NCBI GenBank assembly: GCA_937958695.1
Contig: CALGNK010000001.1
Location: 37,378-101,377, forward strand
Reading direction: 5' to 3'
Length of the DNA: 64,000 nt
Source of the DNA: an uncultured bacterium
Lineage (GTDB): Bacteria > DUMJ01
Shown here: piece by piece, positions 49,293 through 58,300 of the stretch
How the letters are laid out: every line of letters begins with the position of its first letter
Position numbering within the stretch: position 1 is the first letter of the stretch
The notes under the pieces: model-generated
Database searches by the model: none
What the model was told of the DNA's origin: nothing
The model's input: only the letters and a program-made list of their open reading frames with translations
Translations under genes and position numbers: made by a program

Positions 49293-49321
49293 ATTATACT
49301 CAGGATGCTAATTGGTGTCAA
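49293..49321 (-). promoter_or_regulatory. Consensus promoter of ccdA
   Basis: The minus strand has a perfect TTGACA (49321-49316), 17 bp, then a perfect TATAAT (49298-49293). The start would fall about 25 bp ahead of the ccdA ATG. It is the closest match to the sigma-A consensus I found in this window and overlaps the rightward promoter of the LctP gene. Confidence 0.8.
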
Positions 49322-49341
49322 ATATGATAAAATCTTATAAA
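49312..49341 (+). promoter_or_regulatory. Possible promoter of the LctP-type permease gene
   Basis: TTGGTG (49312-49317), 18 bp, TATAAA (49336-49341) on the plus strand, about 25 bp ahead of the ATG at 49367. It occupies nearly the same DNA as the -35 of ccdA on the other strand, so the two genes may compete for polymerase. Confidence 0.4.
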
Positions 49342-49366
49342 ACTATGGAAAACAAGGAGAATAGAG

Positions 49367-50875
49367 ATGATAGGAGATTACAAAGAATTGCTAAAGTTAC
49401 TATCTGCTATAATTCCTCTATTTTGGCTCTGCTATGCCCTTGTATCTAGAATCATAAAACCATATATAGCTTGCATTATATCCCTCTTTATAACGATTCT
49501 AGGAGCTGTTTCTCTTTGGAATACATCTACTGATATAATTTATTGGTGTATTATAGACGGCATTATCTCTTCCCTATACCCAATTATTTGGACCATCTTT
49601 GGAGCCCTTTTTACCTATAGACTTATCTGCGAAGTTGGAGCGATTGAGGGAATTAAAAGAAGTTTATCTAGCTTGTCAGACAGAAAGATAATACAGGCAC
49701 TTATAATAGCCTTCTGTTTTGGAGCTCTCCTTGAAGGTATAGCGGGATTTGGAACATCAGTTATAGTTCCGTCTGCCATACTTTTATCTCTAGGGTTTAC
49801 CCCTTACCAATCTGCCATAGTCTCTCTGTTATCAAATACTGTTCCGGTAGCCTATGCCGCTATAGGGGTACCAGTAGTAGCATTAGCAAGGATTACTAAT
49901 CTACCCCTAAAAAACCTTAGTGGAGTGATAGGCTTACAACTCTTTCCAGTAACCTTAATTATTCCCTTCTTTATAAAGAAGTTCCTAAAAGAATCAGCCA
50001 ATGTCTCTCTTCTTTTAGGTAGTGGAATTGTGTTTGCCATAACTCAAAGCCTTGTTAGTTGGTATGTTGGACCAGAACTTCCTGCAATTTTAGCTCCATT
50101 CTCTACAATAGGATTTTTGATTTTCTATTTAAAAGTAATAGAGAAAGAAGATACCAATAAAAAACTTTATAGAGAAGACCTAAGGTCTTGGATGCCGTAC
50201 ATATTAATTATATCACTTATACTCATAACTAGATTTAGCAAGGGTATAAATAAACTACTAACTTCGTATCCACTTTCATTCACATTAGCCCTGGAGATGA
50301 TAGGTAAAACTATAAAGATAGATCCTCTCTATACACCTGGAACAATCATAATGCTTTCTGCCATTATAGGAGGACTACTAATGAAAGCTAAAACTAAAGA
50401 TTATAAAAAAGCACTTTCTGGAGCATTAATACAGATTCTACCGACTATCTCAATCATTACATCTATGATGGCTATGGCTAATATTATGAGTTACGCAGGA
50501 ATGACTAAACTTCTTGCCATTAAACTTATACAGGTATTTGGTAGCTTCTATCCTCTTGTATCTCCATTTCTTGGAGCAGTAGGGACATTCTTAGGGGGAA
50601 GCGATACTGCTTCAAATTTGCTCTTTGGGACTTTACAAACTGAGGCAGGTAAGAATGTGGGTGTCTCAGTAATATGGTTAGCAAGTGCCAACGCTAGTGG
50701 AGCAACTGGAGGAAAACTTATATCACTTCAGAATCTTACCTTGGCAGTTTCAGGGATAAATAAAAAAGGAGAAGAAGGAAACTTAATGAGACTTGTGTTT
50801 CCTTACACTCTCCTCTATCTAGTATTTATGGGTTTAACCATCTATATAGGAGCAAGAATCTTTATATATCACTAG
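49367..50875 (+). CDS. L-lactate permease (LctP) family transporter
   Basis: The 502-residue protein has 12 or more membrane helices and the family block FGALLEGIAGFGTSVIVPSAILLSLGFTP; PVAYAAIGVPVVALARIT and FLGGSDTASNLLFGTLQ are also typical. LctP proteins move lactate, glycolate or other 2-hydroxy acids with protons. Here it neighbours a LarA-family racemase and sugar-acid-type enzymes, so a 2-hydroxy acid or sugar acid is a plausible substrate. AAGGAGA precedes the ATG. It ends one base from the stop of the convergent GH38 gene. Confidence 0.88.
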   Translation: MIGDYKELLKLLSAIIPLFWLCYALVSRIIKPYIACIISLFITILGAVSLWNTSTDIIYWCIIDGIISSLYPIIWTIFGALFTYRLICEVGAIEGIKRSLSSLSDRKIIQALIIAFCFGALLEGIAGFGTSVIVPSAILLSLGFTPYQSAIVSLLSNTVPVAYAAIGVPVVALARITNLPLKNLSGVIGLQLFPVTLIIPFFIKKFLKESANVSLLLGSGIVFAITQSLVSWYVGPELPAILAPFSTIGFLIFYLKVIEKEDTNKKLYREDLRSWMPYILIISLILITRFSKGINKLLTSYPLSFTLALEMIGKTIKIDPLYTPGTIIMLSAIIGGLLMKAKTKDYKKALSGALIQILPTISIITSMMAMANIMSYAGMTKLLAIKLIQVFGSFYPLVSPFLGAVGTFLGGSDTASNLLFGTLQTEAGKNVGVSVIWLASANASGATGGKLISLQNLTLAVSGINKKGEEGNLMRLVFPYTLLYLVFMGLTIYIGARIFIYH

Positions 50876-50876
50876 C

Positions 50877-53800
50877 CTATTTATTAGGATTTAGATAGAA
50901 GGTATTTCCCATATATACAAGTTTTATTATGCTCCAACTTTTAGTTTTTTTATAATCTATCTTCAAGCTATACTCTTCTTTAGGTCCACAGTAGAAGTTA
51001 AATCTTTCGGGAATGCTTTCAAGGGCAAACTCTCCAACAAGATCTTTACCCCATGACTCTAAGGGAGCACTTATAATAATTTCTCCATCTATCTCAAACT
51101 GATTGGGATTATATATACAGACCTTACCATCTCTAAAAGAAACATCTAAAGGACTCATCTCTCCTAAGAAGAGAACATCCTTATAACTCTGTCCTTCATA
51201 TTCCCATATAGATTCTACAATACCAGAAGCATCATCTTCACAAATAGCAACCTCATATCTAGCATAACTAGAAGGAGATAATTCAAATTCTACAATTCTC
51301 TTATCTAATACTATCCCTACCGATCTAAGATGGACCTTACCTGAAATTCTCTTGTCAATAAGGTCATTAGCTATATAGAGTGTTATCTTCTCTCCTTCTC
51401 TCCTTAATGATGCTATTAGGGGAAGATTTCCAATTGGTGAAGCTCCTCCATTATGCCTCCAGTATCTCACATATACAGGCTGATGGGGTTCAGCCTGTAC
51501 ATCATACTCTAAATATTTCAATGGATTCCTCTTTAAGGAAAGCTTATAGGTTTCTATTGAGAATGGGGGAAGATGAAATCTAATAACAGGTGCAATATCA
51601 TTCTCCATAAGATCAGTCCTATTCACTTTTAAAATAGGAAAGCTAGAGTAAATATCGAAAGGTGTATCCTTACCACAAGGTTCATAGACTCTTATAATAA
51701 CATTATTATAACTATCAACATCTCCAATTGGTCCTGCAAGAGGAGTCCCTTCTAATTTTAAAGTGGTAAGTATAATATTGCTATCTCCAAAATTTATAAA
51801 ACTATATCTTTTTGGAAGCCTCCCACCATGGGAAGAAGTAACTATAGCGTCTAGATTAAAATTAAAATCCATAGCCTTTCTATAAGATTTTGCCTCGACC
51901 CAAGTACCTTTATGAGGATAAAGAGCATATAAAAATCTATGTGTTCCCTCTTCGGGAATAAAGTCAAAATCAAAATGCTTTCCAGACCAATTAGCCGTGT
52001 GCTGTAAAAGCATTACAATAGTTCCATCAGTTTCTACACTGTTACTTATATTGCCTTTATTCAACAAGGTTAACCCATAAGATAAAGCTTCCCTATGGGT
52101 TATAAATCCTTCTTCTTCTGAAAGCTCTATAACTCTATCCTCTAGGTCTCTATCTATCCTAGAAAGAATATCTATAAACCTAGATATATCCTTTACAGAA
52201 ATGATAAGAACAGGGATATCATCTTCTACTAATAGTATTCCATACCCATTTTCTTCTAAAGCTTTCTGAAAATTTTTAACTACTTCCTTAGGTAAGTTAG
52301 AAAGTATCTTCTCGGTATAAATATTACTAGGGAATCCGATAGATATCCTAAACGTTGCAAATATATCCTCCTCAATTGGAGGTAAAGTGCTATCCTCACT
52401 CAAAAGCTTCTTTCTTCTTTCCTTATCATTATCATCATACATAATAGAAGCAGTTATACCTCTATTGGCTAAAGACTTTAATAGTATAGGGATATTAGCC
52501 TCTATTTCTTTATTATGAGGGATTATTATGTCCGTAAGGCCAATCGGTATGCTACTTGTTCCTACTCTTATAGTTATAGAGGGACCTAAGTCTGTCCATC
52601 TATACGTAGGATATATTCCACAGCCAGAATAGTTCCGCCACTGCCAACTTCTAAAATCTAAGTAACCTTTACTCTTTCTTCTTGTTATTGCTCCAAATCT
52701 ATCCTCAAAGGTAGGAATCGCATTCTCAAGTTTAGTAGAAAAGGTAACAGCAAACATATCATCCCTTGAACTCTTTTTCTTGTAATCAATAATATCAGTA
52801 AGAAATTCTATCCTCTCTATACCTCTATATAGAGTTATCATCTGTTTAAATTTACATATATCACCTATTTCCCCTCTTACAATAAGTCGTTCATAAAGTT
52901 CGTTCTTTTCTCTCTCCACTTCTGCCGGAGATTCACCTGAACCTATTCTTTCACCTGTAGTAAAGACTTCCCATGAAGGTTCTTTCCTATTTGAATCCTC
53001 TTTAAGTATGAAAAGTTCATTCATTCCATCCCCCTCTTTTACAAGCTCCTCTCCTCTATAGATAAGGCTTTTAATTCTTCCACCCTTATTAGGGTCTACC
53101 TCTAACCTGTAGAATTCGTTTTCTATTACTGTACCTTTATCTTTTATTACCTTCTTCTCATCCGCACTTGGCAGGGCAAAGAATACCTTATAGCCTAATG
53201 GCGGAATATCATCGCTTCTAAAAATAACCTCTACACTATTTCCACTTTCTACTGCAAATGAGGGATAAATATTCCCTGAAGCATCTACTATCTTGTAAGT
53301 TCCAAGCGGAAGCTCTACTTTACATAAATCAGAACGTTTCCAGTTTAGGCTATTAAATACTACCACAGGAATCCCTTCTCCTTCTGTGTTCACAAGAGAA
53401 GAGAGAAACTTAAGAGAGTTATCTAATACAAAGCTAGACAATCTTAATGCCTCTCTATATCCTATCATAAGGTCAACGTAAGGTTTATCTCCGGAAGTTC
53501 CAGTTATAGCATCATGATGCTGGTTAAACAATAATTGTCTCCAAGCCTTATCTAAAGCTTTAGTAGGATATCTAGCTCCAAATAGAAAAGCTATTGTAGC
53601 AAACCTTTCAGCCTTTAATAACTTAATCTCCCCTAATCTATTTGCTATCTTTAACTCCACTCTAGAAAGAGAGGTCCCTATATGATAAAAAGCCATATCT
53701 CTAGAGGTGTATGGAATACTAAATCTTTTACCTTTAATCCTGTTTATAAGTTCTTCTATATATTTACTTGGAACTGAAAGAACAATAGGAATCCTTCCTG

Positions 53801-54512
53801 TTCTTAACTCTTTAGATCTCCCTGTAAGCCAGTCAGTTGGAGGATCGGAATCCCCTCCTATAAATCTTAAGTCTATATCCAATCCCATTCCTTCTATTTC
53901 TTCAAATCTCAAAGCTAGATCTTCATTTAATACATCCATATTCTGAAAATGCCCTCCATAATCCACCCTTCTATGAGGAAGAATACTTCCATCTAGGGAC
54001 ATATGATAGAAAACAGGAGGGAATCCTACTACACGCTTAGACCAAACACATCCTAAAAATCCACTCTTTTTAAGAATCTGAGACAACTGAATTGTATGTC
54101 CAAAGACATCTAAGGGTAGATAAACCTTTGGATCTGCTCCTAACTGAAGTTTATGAAAGGTCATACCGTAGAAGATATTTCTAATTAAGGCTTCATCTCC
54201 TATACTGTTTTCATTTGGTTCACTATAAGCTCCACCTAAATCTAGTCTTCTTCTAGATACTAGATATCTTATAAATGCCCTATCTTCTGGATACATATCC
54301 CAGTAAGGTTTTAGATAATCTAGTTCAGAAAGAAGAATGGTATATTCGTCATCTTTTCTACAACAATCTAGATAAGCCTTTACTAAGTCCAAAAAACCAA
54401 GTGGATGACGTGTCATCTTGGGGAGAACTTCTCCTCCTTCTTGATACATGTTCTGATCGGCTATCCATACAGGATCACAGTGAAAATGTGGAACAAGATA
54501 GATCTCTCTCAT
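50877..54512 (-). CDS. GH38-family alpha-mannosidase
   Basis: The 1211-residue protein is a large glycoside hydrolase 38. The N-terminal catalytic domain has the zinc site HFHCDPVW (His9, His11, Asp13), the nucleophile region YLPLDVFGHT (Asp135) and the second zinc motif FNQHHDAITGTSGD (His333). The rest is GH38 C-terminal beta domains (about residues 380-1211). There is no signal peptide, so it acts in the cytoplasm on imported mannosides or related glycosides. GGAGGG lies before the ATG. It follows the RuBisCO-like gene by 15 bp in the same direction. Confidence 0.92.
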   Translation of the reverse strand: MREIYLVPHFHCDPVWIADQNMYQEGGEVLPKMTRHPLGFLDLVKAYLDCCRKDDEYTILLSELDYLKPYWDMYPEDRAFIRYLVSRRRLDLGGAYSEPNENSIGDEALIRNIFYGMTFHKLQLGADPKVYLPLDVFGHTIQLSQILKKSGFLGCVWSKRVVGFPPVFYHMSLDGSILPHRRVDYGGHFQNMDVLNEDLALRFEEIEGMGLDIDLRFIGGDSDPPTDWLTGRSKELRTGRIPIVLSVPSKYIEELINRIKGKRFSIPYTSRDMAFYHIGTSLSRVELKIANRLGEIKLLKAERFATIAFLFGARYPTKALDKAWRQLLFNQHHDAITGTSGDKPYVDLMIGYREALRLSSFVLDNSLKFLSSLVNTEGEGIPVVVFNSLNWKRSDLCKVELPLGTYKIVDASGNIYPSFAVESGNSVEVIFRSDDIPPLGYKVFFALPSADEKKVIKDKGTVIENEFYRLEVDPNKGGRIKSLIYRGEELVKEGDGMNELFILKEDSNRKEPSWEVFTTGERIGSGESPAEVEREKNELYERLIVRGEIGDICKFKQMITLYRGIERIEFLTDIIDYKKKSSRDDMFAVTFSTKLENAIPTFEDRFGAITRRKSKGYLDFRSWQWRNYSGCGIYPTYRWTDLGPSITIRVGTSSIPIGLTDIIIPHNKEIEANIPILLKSLANRGITASIMYDDNDKERRKKLLSEDSTLPPIEEDIFATFRISIGFPSNIYTEKILSNLPKEVVKNFQKALEENGYGILLVEDDIPVLIISVKDISRFIDILSRIDRDLEDRVIELSEEEGFITHREALSYGLTLLNKGNISNSVETDGTIVMLLQHTANWSGKHFDFDFIPEEGTHRFLYALYPHKGTWVEAKSYRKAMDFNFNLDAIVTSSHGGRLPKRYSFINFGDSNIILTTLKLEGTPLAGPIGDVDSYNNVIIRVYEPCGKDTPFDIYSSFPILKVNRTDLMENDIAPVIRFHLPPFSIETYKLSLKRNPLKYLEYDVQAEPHQPVYVRYWRHNGGASPIGNLPLIASLRREGEKITLYIANDLIDKRISGKVHLRSVGIVLDKRIVEFELSPSSYARYEVAICEDDASGIVESIWEYEGQSYKDVLFLGEMSPLDVSFRDGKVCIYNPNQFEIDGEIIISAPLESWGKDLVGEFALESIPERFNFYCGPKEEYSLKIDYKKTKSWSIIKLVYMGNTFYLNPNK

Positions 54513-54527
54513 AATACCCTCCAGTCT

Positions 54528-55847
54528 TTATAACAATCTTAATAATTCCTTTAACCTCTTTCTCTCTGCATATTCTTTTAACTTTTCTTTTTCTATTATC
54601 TCTTCATCATAATAAGCCTGAACCGCCTGGTGCATTGCTATAGCTCCTGCTTTTGGCCCATCAGGATGTTTTAAGACATTAGACCCAGCCAAGAGAGCAA
54701 CACCGTAACCAAATCTCTCGTCTTTATGTTCTTTAAGATTTATTCCAACATTAGTTACTCCAAGTCCACCGGCAGAAACAGGAATTGTATCTTTAATACC
54801 AGGAGTATCTTCCCTTAGAACCTTAACTAAATTATGAAGCAATCCATCGTCTAAAGATGCAACATGCATCTCCTTCATGCCAAAAACTCCGTGCTGAAAG
54901 AAATCTGCCCCACTATATCTTAATAGCTTTGCTATTACAGTATCGTCTATTCTTCTAGGCCCAGTAGAAAGACCTGATCTGCCTCCAGAGTGTGCATATA
55001 AGGGGACATTTATATCTTTATCTTCAGCCAAAATACTTAGCACCTCATACGTATGACCAAGTACTGCATTAAACATTAATGCAGTGGCACCCCACTCTAT
55101 AGCTCTTTTAGCCACATCTTTAATCTTATCAGCTCTTGCAACTATATGTGGAGCATAAAGACATTTTCGTCCAGTCTCTTCTTCTGCCATTTTCAAAGCT
55201 TGAGAAACAAGCCTTACTTTCTCTTCCAAAGGACAATAATTAGGTCCAAGCATCTTTTCATCATCCTTTATAAACATCACACCACCAAGAGCTGATTGAT
55301 AGCACTTCTCTGCTACTTCCTTAGGAGTTAACCCTGCACATGGCTTCATAATTGTTCCAATAATGGGTTCTCCATCTTTAAGATTTAAAAGCTTTCTAAC
55401 ACCATTTATGCCAAACTTTGGACCTGGAAACCTTTTCAAAAAGCTCTCTGGAAAGACAAAATCTAAAAGGGCTACTTGTTGATAATAGACAAACTCAAGT
55501 ACAGGTCCTCCTACCGCAAGCATTATAAATTGGTATAGAGGATCTGCCTCTTGAGAGATATTAGATAAAGGCGTTCTCACATAGATTACTCCCTCATTCT
55601 CTCCATATCTTTCTATTCTATCCACATCTGCCTGAGAGCGGATGAATAGTTCTGTCGGTTCTCCTTTTCCAATCCAAGGACCGGTAGTTTCATCTCTAGC
55701 TATATCCTTAGCTACTTTTATTAAGTCTTTATCCGTTTTTATATAAAATTTAAGCTCTATAGACTCTTCATTACTAAATTTAGATCCAAGATATATTGTC
55801 TCTAAGATTTTTTTGTCCTTTAATTCATAAGGTATGTATTCCTCCAT
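54528..55847 (-). CDS. RuBisCO-like protein (form IV type)
   Basis: The 439-residue protein has the RuBisCO large-subunit fold: GTIMKPCAGLTP (Lys168, K175 equivalent), the metal-binding VMFIKDDEKM (Lys194, Asp196, Glu197; carbamylated Lys site) and KFGINGVRKLL. By-eye alignment shows changes that argue against carboxylating RuBP: canonical HRAMH reads HSGGR (R295 lost), SGGIH reads SAGGLG, the phosphate loop GGG reads AGS, and GKLEG of loop 6 reads MKEMH, although Lys325 aligns with K334. Known relatives act as enolases, isomerases or decarboxylases on sugar-phosphate-like substrates. It precedes the GH38 gene and diverges from the DapA-like and LarA-like genes. Confidence 0.9.
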   Translation of the reverse strand: MEEYIPYELKDKKILETIYLGSKFSNEESIELKFYIKTDKDLIKVAKDIARDETTGPWIGKGEPTELFIRSQADVDRIERYGENEGVIYVRTPLSNISQEADPLYQFIMLAVGGPVLEFVYYQQVALLDFVFPESFLKRFPGPKFGINGVRKLLNLKDGEPIIGTIMKPCAGLTPKEVAEKCYQSALGGVMFIKDDEKMLGPNYCPLEEKVRLVSQALKMAEEETGRKCLYAPHIVARADKIKDVAKRAIEWGATALMFNAVLGHTYEVLSILAEDKDINVPLYAHSGGRSGLSTGPRRIDDTVIAKLLRYSGADFFQHGVFGMKEMHVASLDDGLLHNLVKVLREDTPGIKDTIPVSAGGLGVTNVGINLKEHKDERFGYGVALLAGSNVLKHPDGPKAGAIAMHQAVQAYYDEEIIEKEKLKEYAERKRLKELLRLL

Positions 55848-55885
55848 CTAGTCCTCCTTTTTTATTTTGCGAAATATTACTTAAT

Positions 55886-55913
55886 ATTTTACTACAAATT
55901 GCTAAGTATACAA
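55886..55913 (-). promoter_or_regulatory. Promoter of the RuBisCO-like/GH38 operon
   Basis: On the minus strand TTGTAT (55913-55908), 16 bp, TAAAAT (55891-55886). The -10 lies within TGTAGTAAAATATTAA (55896-55881), similar to boxes at three other promoters in this region. The gene's AAAGGAGGA follows before the ATG at 55847. Confidence 0.5.
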
Positions 55914-56012
55914 TAGTAAAGTATGCTATTCTTTGAATTACCTGACATAAAGATAAATAAATACTATTATTTTAGTAAGAAAAATAAATATACAAATTAT
56001 TGATGAAAATTT

Positions 56013-56041
56013 TTGACAGTCAAATATGGGCCTGTTAAAAT
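56013..56041 (+). promoter_or_regulatory. Promoter of the DapA-like/LarA-like operon
   Basis: A consensus TTGACA (56013-56018), 17 bp, TAAAAT (56036-56041) with a TGT extension. The -10 is part of TGTTAAAATTTTAA, which contains the perfect palindrome TTAAAATTTTAA (56035-56046) and resembles the other boxes in this island. The GTG start follows at 56082. The 234-bp gap to the RuBisCO-like gene otherwise holds only AT-rich sequence. Confidence 0.7.
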
Positions 56042-56081
56042 TTTAATCTAGATCTAATATTTTATAGGAGGTGTTACTAAA

Positions 56082-57035
56082 GTGATAGAATTTAAAGAGC
56101 TAAAAGATAAAATCAAGGGCATCGTAGTAGTTATGATAACTCCATTTAAAGAAAACTATGAATTAGATGAAGAAGGGCTAAGAAAACTTACAAGATTCCT
56201 TATAGATAGCGGAATTAAAGAGGGCAATGGAGTATTAGTTCCTGCTGGCAGTACCGGAGAATGTCCTATGCTTACGGATGAAGAAAGAAAAAGAATTTTT
56301 GAGATAGTAAAAGAGGAGGCTGGTAATAATGTTCCTGTAATTGGTGGATGCAATCATACAGATACAAGAACCGTCATAAAGTTGGTTCATTATGCTGAAG
56401 AGGCAAGGCTTGATGGAGTTATGATAAGTCCGCCATACTACTGGAAACCTTCAGAGAAGATACTTTTAAATCACTACAAAGCCATTGCTAAGGAGACAAA
56501 TTTGGGCATTATGGTTTATAATAACTGGTTTGCCTCTCAGTTAGATATACCAATAGAGACAATGGTAAAACTCGTAGACGAAGTGCCAAATATAGTAGCC
56601 TTAAAAGATAACTCTCCATATATAAGTAAACTTGCTAAAATGATAGAAGTCTTAGGAGATAGAATATCCATAGTAAATGGAGCAGGAGAACCTCACGAAC
56701 CTTACGCTAGCCTAATGGGAGCTCGTGGTTTTGTCACTGGAGAAGCATGTCTAATACCTAAAACCTGTTTAAGCATATATGAAGCTGAGATAAAAGGAGA
56801 GCATCAAACAGCAAAGATGATTCTGAAACAGGCAGGGCCACTCTTAGATTACATACTCGAAGCAGGGGATCATTTAGCAGATTATATAGTAAAAATAAAG
56901 GCAGGATTAAATATAGTAGGACTTCCTGGCGGAATCCCTAGACTCCCATTAAGCCCTGCCGACGAAGAAACAAAAGCTAAAATGAAGAAACTGCTTGAAG
57001 AATATCCTCTACCAGAACTATGGAAGAAATCATAA
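56082..57035 (+). CDS. DapA/NanA-family (dihydrodipicolinate synthase superfamily) aldolase or dehydratase
   Basis: The 317-residue TIM-barrel protein has GIVVVMITPFKENYELDEEGL, the phosphate/carboxylate motif PAGSTGECPMLTDEER, a YNN block (MVYNNW) and the Schiff-base lysine in IVALKDNSP. Members cleave or dehydrate keto-sugar acids or make dihydrodipicolinate; lysine synthesis neighbours are absent, so a sugar-acid lyase such as a 2-keto-3-deoxy acid aldolase is more likely. The start is GTG at 56082 with AGGAGGTG 8 bp upstream. It overlaps the LarA-like gene by 16 bp, so the two are coupled. Confidence 0.9.
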   Translation: MIEFKELKDKIKGIVVVMITPFKENYELDEEGLRKLTRFLIDSGIKEGNGVLVPAGSTGECPMLTDEERKRIFEIVKEEAGNNVPVIGGCNHTDTRTVIKLVHYAEEARLDGVMISPPYYWKPSEKILLNHYKAIAKETNLGIMVYNNWFASQLDIPIETMVKLVDEVPNIVALKDNSPYISKLAKMIEVLGDRISIVNGAGEPHEPYASLMGARGFVTGEACLIPKTCLSIYEAEIKGEHQTAKMILKQAGPLLDYILEAGDHLADYIVKIKAGLNIVGLPGGIPRLPLSPADEETKAKMKKLLEEYPLPELWKKS

Positions 57036-58300
57036 AGTTACCATATGGAGACGAAGAAAGAGAGTTTAACATAAAGGGATTAAAACTCTTAGGTGTATTA
57101 GAGCCTCAAAATTATCCAGAAATAATAGACCAGAAAAATGCTATTTATAGTGCTATCAGAGATCCAGAGTATGGAGCTTCTCTTATAGACATAGCTAATG
57201 GTAAACAATCTGCAGTAATTTTAGTTAGCGATAAGACAAGGAAAACACTAGCTAGAGAGATTATTCCTATCCTTTTGGAAGAACTTACTAAAGTAGACAT
57301 ACCTCTTTCTAATATTACAATAATTATTGCTATAGGGGCTCATCCTATGCTCACCAAAGAGGAGATTAAAGTCCTTCTGGGGAAAGACGTTACAGAAGCA
57401 GTAACTGTTATAAATCATAACTGTAGAGATGAATCTTCTTTAGTATATAGGGGTGTCTCTTCTAAAGGCACTCCTATATACTTAAATAAAAACTATCTAG
57501 AAGCAGAACTAAAAATATTAACAGGTGCAGTAAATTATCATGATTTCGCCGGTTTTAGTGGAGGAGCTAAATCTATACTTCCAGGGATATCAGGATTCTC
57601 TACCATAAGTCACAACCATCTAATGCTACTAAACCCATCTTTTGGTACAGGATATAATCAAATGGCTACTGCTGGAATACTCAAGGGTAATCCTGTTCAT
57701 GAAGATATGGAAGAGATAGGAGAATTGGCAGGCATAGATTTCATCGTAAATACGGTATTCAATGCAGATGGAGGTCTTTCAAAGATAGTATCTGGTACTA
57801 ACTGGAAACAGGCTCATCGTGCTGGATGCGAAGTTATAGAGAAAATATTTTCGGTAGAGATTAAAGAGAGAGCCGATATAGTTCTTGTAAGTGCGGGAGG
57901 ACATCCGTTCGATATTAATTTCTATCAGGCGATGAAGTCTATAATCAACACAATGAAAATGGTAAAGGAAGATGGAATAATAGTGCTATTAGCCTCTTGC
58001 AAAGAAGGATTAGGAACAGAAAATCTGAAAGAATGGCTTAATATAGAATCTCCTACAAAGTTGGAAGAAGAACTAAGAAATAACTTTAATATGATAGGAA
58101 AGATAGCGTATGATATAAGAATCGGAATAGGAAAGAGGAAGGTCTTTATGATAACGGACCTTCCAAAGGATGAAGTAGAACTTCTAGGATTTAGGAAAAT
58201 AGATAACTTAGAAGAGATAAAGGAACTACTTGATTCGAAAGATAGTCCTACACTATATATGGTTCCCTATGGAAATATTACTGTAGCTAAGTCTAGCTAG
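57020..58300 (+). CDS. LarA-family nickel-pincer-dependent racemase or epimerase
   Basis: The 426-residue protein matches lactate racemase LarA (DUF2088). The key residues fall at the same numbers as in the Lactobacillus plantarum enzyme: His108 (IGAHPM), His174 (VNYHDF), Lys184 (FSGGAKSILPGI; cofactor-linking Lys) and His200 (SHNHLML). Homologues racemise 2-hydroxy acids or epimerise sugar acids such as gluconate at C2, using a nickel pincer cofactor made by LarB, LarC and LarE, none of which is in the window. It overlaps the DapA-like gene by 16 bp and is tail-to-tail with the PHP gene (4-bp overlap). Confidence 0.9.
   Translation: MEEIIKLPYGDEEREFNIKGLKLLGVLEPQNYPEIIDQKNAIYSAIRDPEYGASLIDIANGKQSAVILVSDKTRKTLAREIIPILLEELTKVDIPLSNITIIIAIGAHPMLTKEEIKVLLGKDVTEAVTVINHNCRDESSLVYRGVSSKGTPIYLNKNYLEAELKILTGAVNYHDFAGFSGGAKSILPGISGFSTISHNHLMLLNPSFGTGYNQMATAGILKGNPVHEDMEEIGELAGIDFIVNTVFNADGGLSKIVSGTNWKQAHRAGCEVIEKIFSVEIKERADIVLVSAGGHPFDINFYQAMKSIINTMKMVKEDGIIVLLASCKEGLGTENLKEWLNIESPTKLEEELRNNFNMIGKIAYDIRIGIGKRKVFMITDLPKDEVELLGFRKIDNLEEIKELLDSKDSPTLYMVPYGNITVAKSS

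Noticed and set aside
54528-55847. A genuine CO2-fixing RuBisCO
   Set aside because: Arg295, the SGG and GGG phosphate loops and the GKLEG loop 6 context are altered, and no phosphoribulokinase or other Calvin-type gene is present in the window.
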